A stretch of 14,011 nt of DNA from Chloroflexota bacterium (GTDB taxonomy: Bacteria; Chloroflexota; Dehalococcoidia; UBA3495). The stretch lies in contig JADFNR010000091.1 in the NCBI GenBank assembly GCA_022563275.1, positions 1 to 14,011 on the forward strand, read 5' to 3'. Position 1 is the first letter of the stretch. Each line of letters starts with the position of its first letter. The notes under the pieces are model-generated. The model ran no database searches and was not told the DNA's origin. It saw nothing but the letters and a program-made list of their open reading frames with translations. The translations under genes and the position numbers were made by a program. Shown here one piece after another: positions 11,921 through 14,011 of the stretch.

Positions 11921-14011
11921 ATGACGTCAGGCACGGGACTACTGGAAGGACTGAACCCAGCGCAGAGGGAGGCCGTCGAGACTGTCGACGGCCCGCTGCT
12001 CATCGTGGCCGGGCCGGGCAGCGGCAAGACCCGGGTCATCACCCACCGCATCGCCTACCTGGTCCGCGAGTACGGCATCAGCCCCTATAACATCCTGGCC
12101 ATGACCTTCACCAACAAGGCCGCCAGGGAGATGCGGGAACGCCTGGACCGGCTGGTGGGCTCCCGCAGCGACTCCCTGACCGTGGGCACGTTTCACTCCT
12201 TCTGCGCCAAGCTGCTGCGTTGGGACGGCCACAACCTCGGCCTGGCTCCCAACTACTCGATCTACGACGCCGACGACCAGGCCAAGATCATCAAAGAGTC
12301 CATGGAACTGGCGGACATGGACCCCAAGCGGAACCCTCCCCGCGCCGTCCTCGGCATGATCTCCAAGGCCAAGAACCTGCTGTGGGACTCCCAGACCTTC
12401 GCCAAGAACGCCGACAATTACTTCGAGGAGACCTGCGCCCGGGTCTACCACCACTACGAGGAGACACTCACCCGCAACAACGCCCTGGACTTCGACGACC
12501 TTCTGATGAAGTCGGTGCAGCTCCTGCGTGAGTTCCCCGAGGTCAAGAAGAAGTACCAGGACCGCTACCAGTACATCATGGTGGACGAGTTCCAGGACAC
12601 CAACATCGCCCAGTACCAACTGGCCCGGTTCCTGGGTGAGGCCCACCATAATATCTGCGTGGTGGGCGACCCCGACCAGTCCATCTACTCCTGGCGCAGC
12701 GCCGACATCCGCAACATCCTCAGCTTCCAGAAGGACTACCCCAAGACCAAGACCATCTCCCTGGACCAGAATTACCGCTCCACCGCAACCATCCTGGACG
12801 CCGCCAAGAACCTGATCTCCATCAACGGCCAGCGCATCCAGAAGGACCTGTTCACCGACAACTCAAAGGGGGAGCTGGTGCAGGTGCACGAGTCCTACGA
12901 CGAGGGCGAGGAAGCGGCCTTCGTGGTCTCCGAGACCCAACGCCTGGTGCGTGAAGACGGGTTCAAGCTGGGAGACTGCGCCGTCATGTACCGGATCAAC
13001 GCCCAGTCCCGCGCCCTGGAGGAGGCCTGCCTGCACCTGGGCGCCAAGTACCGGCTGGTGGGCGGCACCCGCTTCTACCACCGGCGCGAGGTCAAGGACC
13101 TGATGGCCTACCTGCACATGGTCCACAACCCCCACGACGACGTGAACCTGGGAAGGGTGATCAACGTGCCGCCCCGGGGCATCGGGGCCAAGTCCATGCA
13201 GCAACTCGCCGGCTACGCCCGGAGCCGTGGTTCCGTGTTGTTCGCGGCCATGCAGGACATCGCCGCCGCCCGGCTGGCCGGCGAGCCCTGCCCCGTCGAC
13301 ATCACCGCCCGCGCCGCCACGTCCATCGCCGACTTCGCCGTGATGATGGAGAAACTGATCGAGCTGAGCCAAAAAGCGCCCGTGGTGGACCTGGTTGACC
13401 GGGTGCTCGAGGACACCAGGTTCCGGACCTACATCCAAGAGGGCGATGACCGTCCCCAGGAACGCTGGGAAAACATCATGGAACTGCGCAACACCGCCCA
13501 GGAGTTCAACGCCGAGACGCCGCCCGACGGCCTGGCCACGCTGCTGGAACGTCTGTCGTTGGTCGCCGACGTGGACAGTTACGAGGACGCCGACGACTCC
13601 ATGACGCTGATCACCCTGCACCAGGCCAAGGGGCTGGAGTTCCCGGTGGTGTTCATCGTGGGCATGGAGGAGGGCCTGCTGCCCCACAGCCGGTCCCTGG
13701 AGTCCGAGGACCAACTTGAAGAAGAACGGCGGCTCTGCTACGTGGGCATGACCCGTGCCGAGAAACGCCTCTACCTGACCCGCGCCTTCCGCCGGACGGT
13801 GTTCGGCAGCGCCCAGGCCGGCATGGCCTCCCGGTTCCTGCGAGATATCCCGCCGGAGCTGATCACCTCGGGCGCCGGTTCGGCCGGCAGTTCAACGGAT
13901 AAACCGGGCGAGGGTATCGGGTCCAAGCGCCGGTCCTGGAACAGTTGGCAGGCCCCCACCCCGGTCATCAACCGGGACCAGACCGCCGCCGCCCGCCCCA
14001 CGCTGCAGGTC
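11921..14011 (+). CDS. pcrA: ATP-dependent DNA helicase, PcrA/UvrD type (3' end cut off)
   Basis: A superfamily 1A 3'-5' DNA helicase that unwinds DNA in nucleotide excision repair, mismatch repair or replication restart. 697 codons are open up to the window edge; PcrA/UvrD proteins usually have about 720-750 residues, so only the C-terminal tail is missing. Motifs in order: Q-motif LNPAQREAV (11-19), Walker A AGPGSGKTR (30-38, K36), Ia TFTNKAA (62-68), GTFHSFC (89-95), II VDEFQDTN (221-228), III VVGDPDQSIYSWRSAD (247-262), LDQNYRS (IV), V TLHQAKGLEFPVVF (565-578) and VI CYVGMTRAEKR with the arginine finger R612. Walker A has Pro for the more common Ala, and WRSA replaces WRGA. The ATG gives the standard LLEGLNPAQREAV beginning, has no Shine-Dalgarno and sits six bases after a TATAAT. 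Rep is an alternative name, less likely. Confidence 0.93.
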   Translation, partial: MTSGTGLLEGLNPAQREAVETVDGPLLIVAGPGSGKTRVITHRIAYLVREYGISPYNILAMTFTNKAAREMRERLDRLVGSRSDSLTVGTFHSFCAKLLRWDGHNLGLAPNYSIYDADDQAKIIKESMELADMDPKRNPPRAVLGMISKAKNLLWDSQTFAKNADNYFEETCARVYHHYEETLTRNNALDFDDLLMKSVQLLREFPEVKKKYQDRYQYIMVDEFQDTNIAQYQLARFLGEAHHNICVVGDPDQSIYSWRSADIRNILSFQKDYPKTKTISLDQNYRSTATILDAAKNLISINGQRIQKDLFTDNSKGELVQVHESYDEGEEAAFVVSETQRLVREDGFKLGDCAVMYRINAQSRALEEACLHLGAKYRLVGGTRFYHRREVKDLMAYLHMVHNPHDDVNLGRVINVPPRGIGAKSMQQLAGYARSRGSVLFAAMQDIAAARLAGEPCPVDITARAATSIADFAVMMEKLIELSQKAPVVDLVDRVLEDTRFRTYIQEGDDRPQERWENIMELRNTAQEFNAETPPDGLATLLERLSLVADVDSYEDADDSMTLITLHQAKGLEFPVVFIVGMEEGLLPHSRSLESEDQLEEERRLCYVGMTRAEKRLYLTRAFRRTVFGSAQAGMASRFLRDIPPELITSGAGSAGSSTDKPGEGIGSKRRSWNSWQAPTPVINRDQTAAARPTLQV

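Noticed and set aside
12863..13714. Long minus-strand ORFs opposite the helicase (also 11939-12649)
   Set aside because: The plus strand carries all helicase motifs in order. The minus-strand translations are repetitive Val/Gly/His/Leu/Gln shadows.
1..14011. CRISPR arrays, tRNA/rRNA genes, insertion sequences, toxin-antitoxin or defence genes
   Set aside because: None seen on either strand: no regularly spaced repeats, no cloverleaf-like sequence with CCA end, and no transposase or nuclease motifs other than the helicase.

Overview
The window looks like a chromosomal segment of a GC-rich bacterium, most likely Chloroflexota and perhaps a Dehalococcoidia/SAR202-type lineage. This placement is an inference from protein style (short-N-terminus acetylglutamate kinase, UPF0182 protein, DUF1015 protein, AGPGSGKT-type PcrA), frequent TTG/GTG starts and AT-rich TATAAT-like -10 boxes in a GC-rich background. 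I could not test it by a database search. The content is mostly core metabolism and repair. I see no transposase, integrase, CRISPR array, tRNA, rRNA or phage gene.

Positions 68-7693, all on the minus strand, form an arginine biosynthesis cluster. In transcription order it is argJ, argB, a large UPF0182 membrane protein, argD and argG. ArgJ recycles the acetyl group, ArgB phosphorylates N-acetylglutamate, ArgD makes N-acetylornithine and ArgG joins citrulline to aspartate. argC, argF and argH are not in the window. The UPF0182 gene sits between argB and argD and overlaps the argD start by four bases (ATGA); a plausible promoter lies just after the argB stop. A 76-bp nested palindrome resembling a dispersed REP/MITE-type repeat lies between argD and argG.

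Positions 7694-7879 are a divergent promoter region. It has an extended -10 for argJ on the minus strand and a -35/-10 pair for a DUF1015 gene on the plus strand. The DUF1015 gene (7880-9163) converges on two minus-strand genes: a small coiled-coil protein of unknown function (9183-9653) and a class V aminotransferase of the alanine-glyoxylate/serine-pyruvate type (9764-10873). The DUF1015 protein and the aminotransferase may both act in serine metabolism, but that is a hypothesis.

Positions 10874-11264 are a 391-bp non-coding region. It holds two TATAAT boxes and a terminator-like hairpin in the leader of an isochorismatase-superfamily hydrolase gene (11265-11873). That protein keeps the Asp and Lys of the usual triad but has valine where cysteine hydrolases have the nucleophilic cysteine. 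From 11921 to the window end runs a PcrA/UvrD-type helicase gene, cut off by the edge. Its ATG coincides with the start site predicted from an extended -10 box and has no Shine-Dalgarno sequence, so it is a good candidate for leaderless translation.

Nothing here is clearly a new multi-gene system. The best leads are the UPF0182-argD coupling, the cysteine-less hydrolase with its possible attenuator, the leaderless helicase and the nested palindromic repeat.
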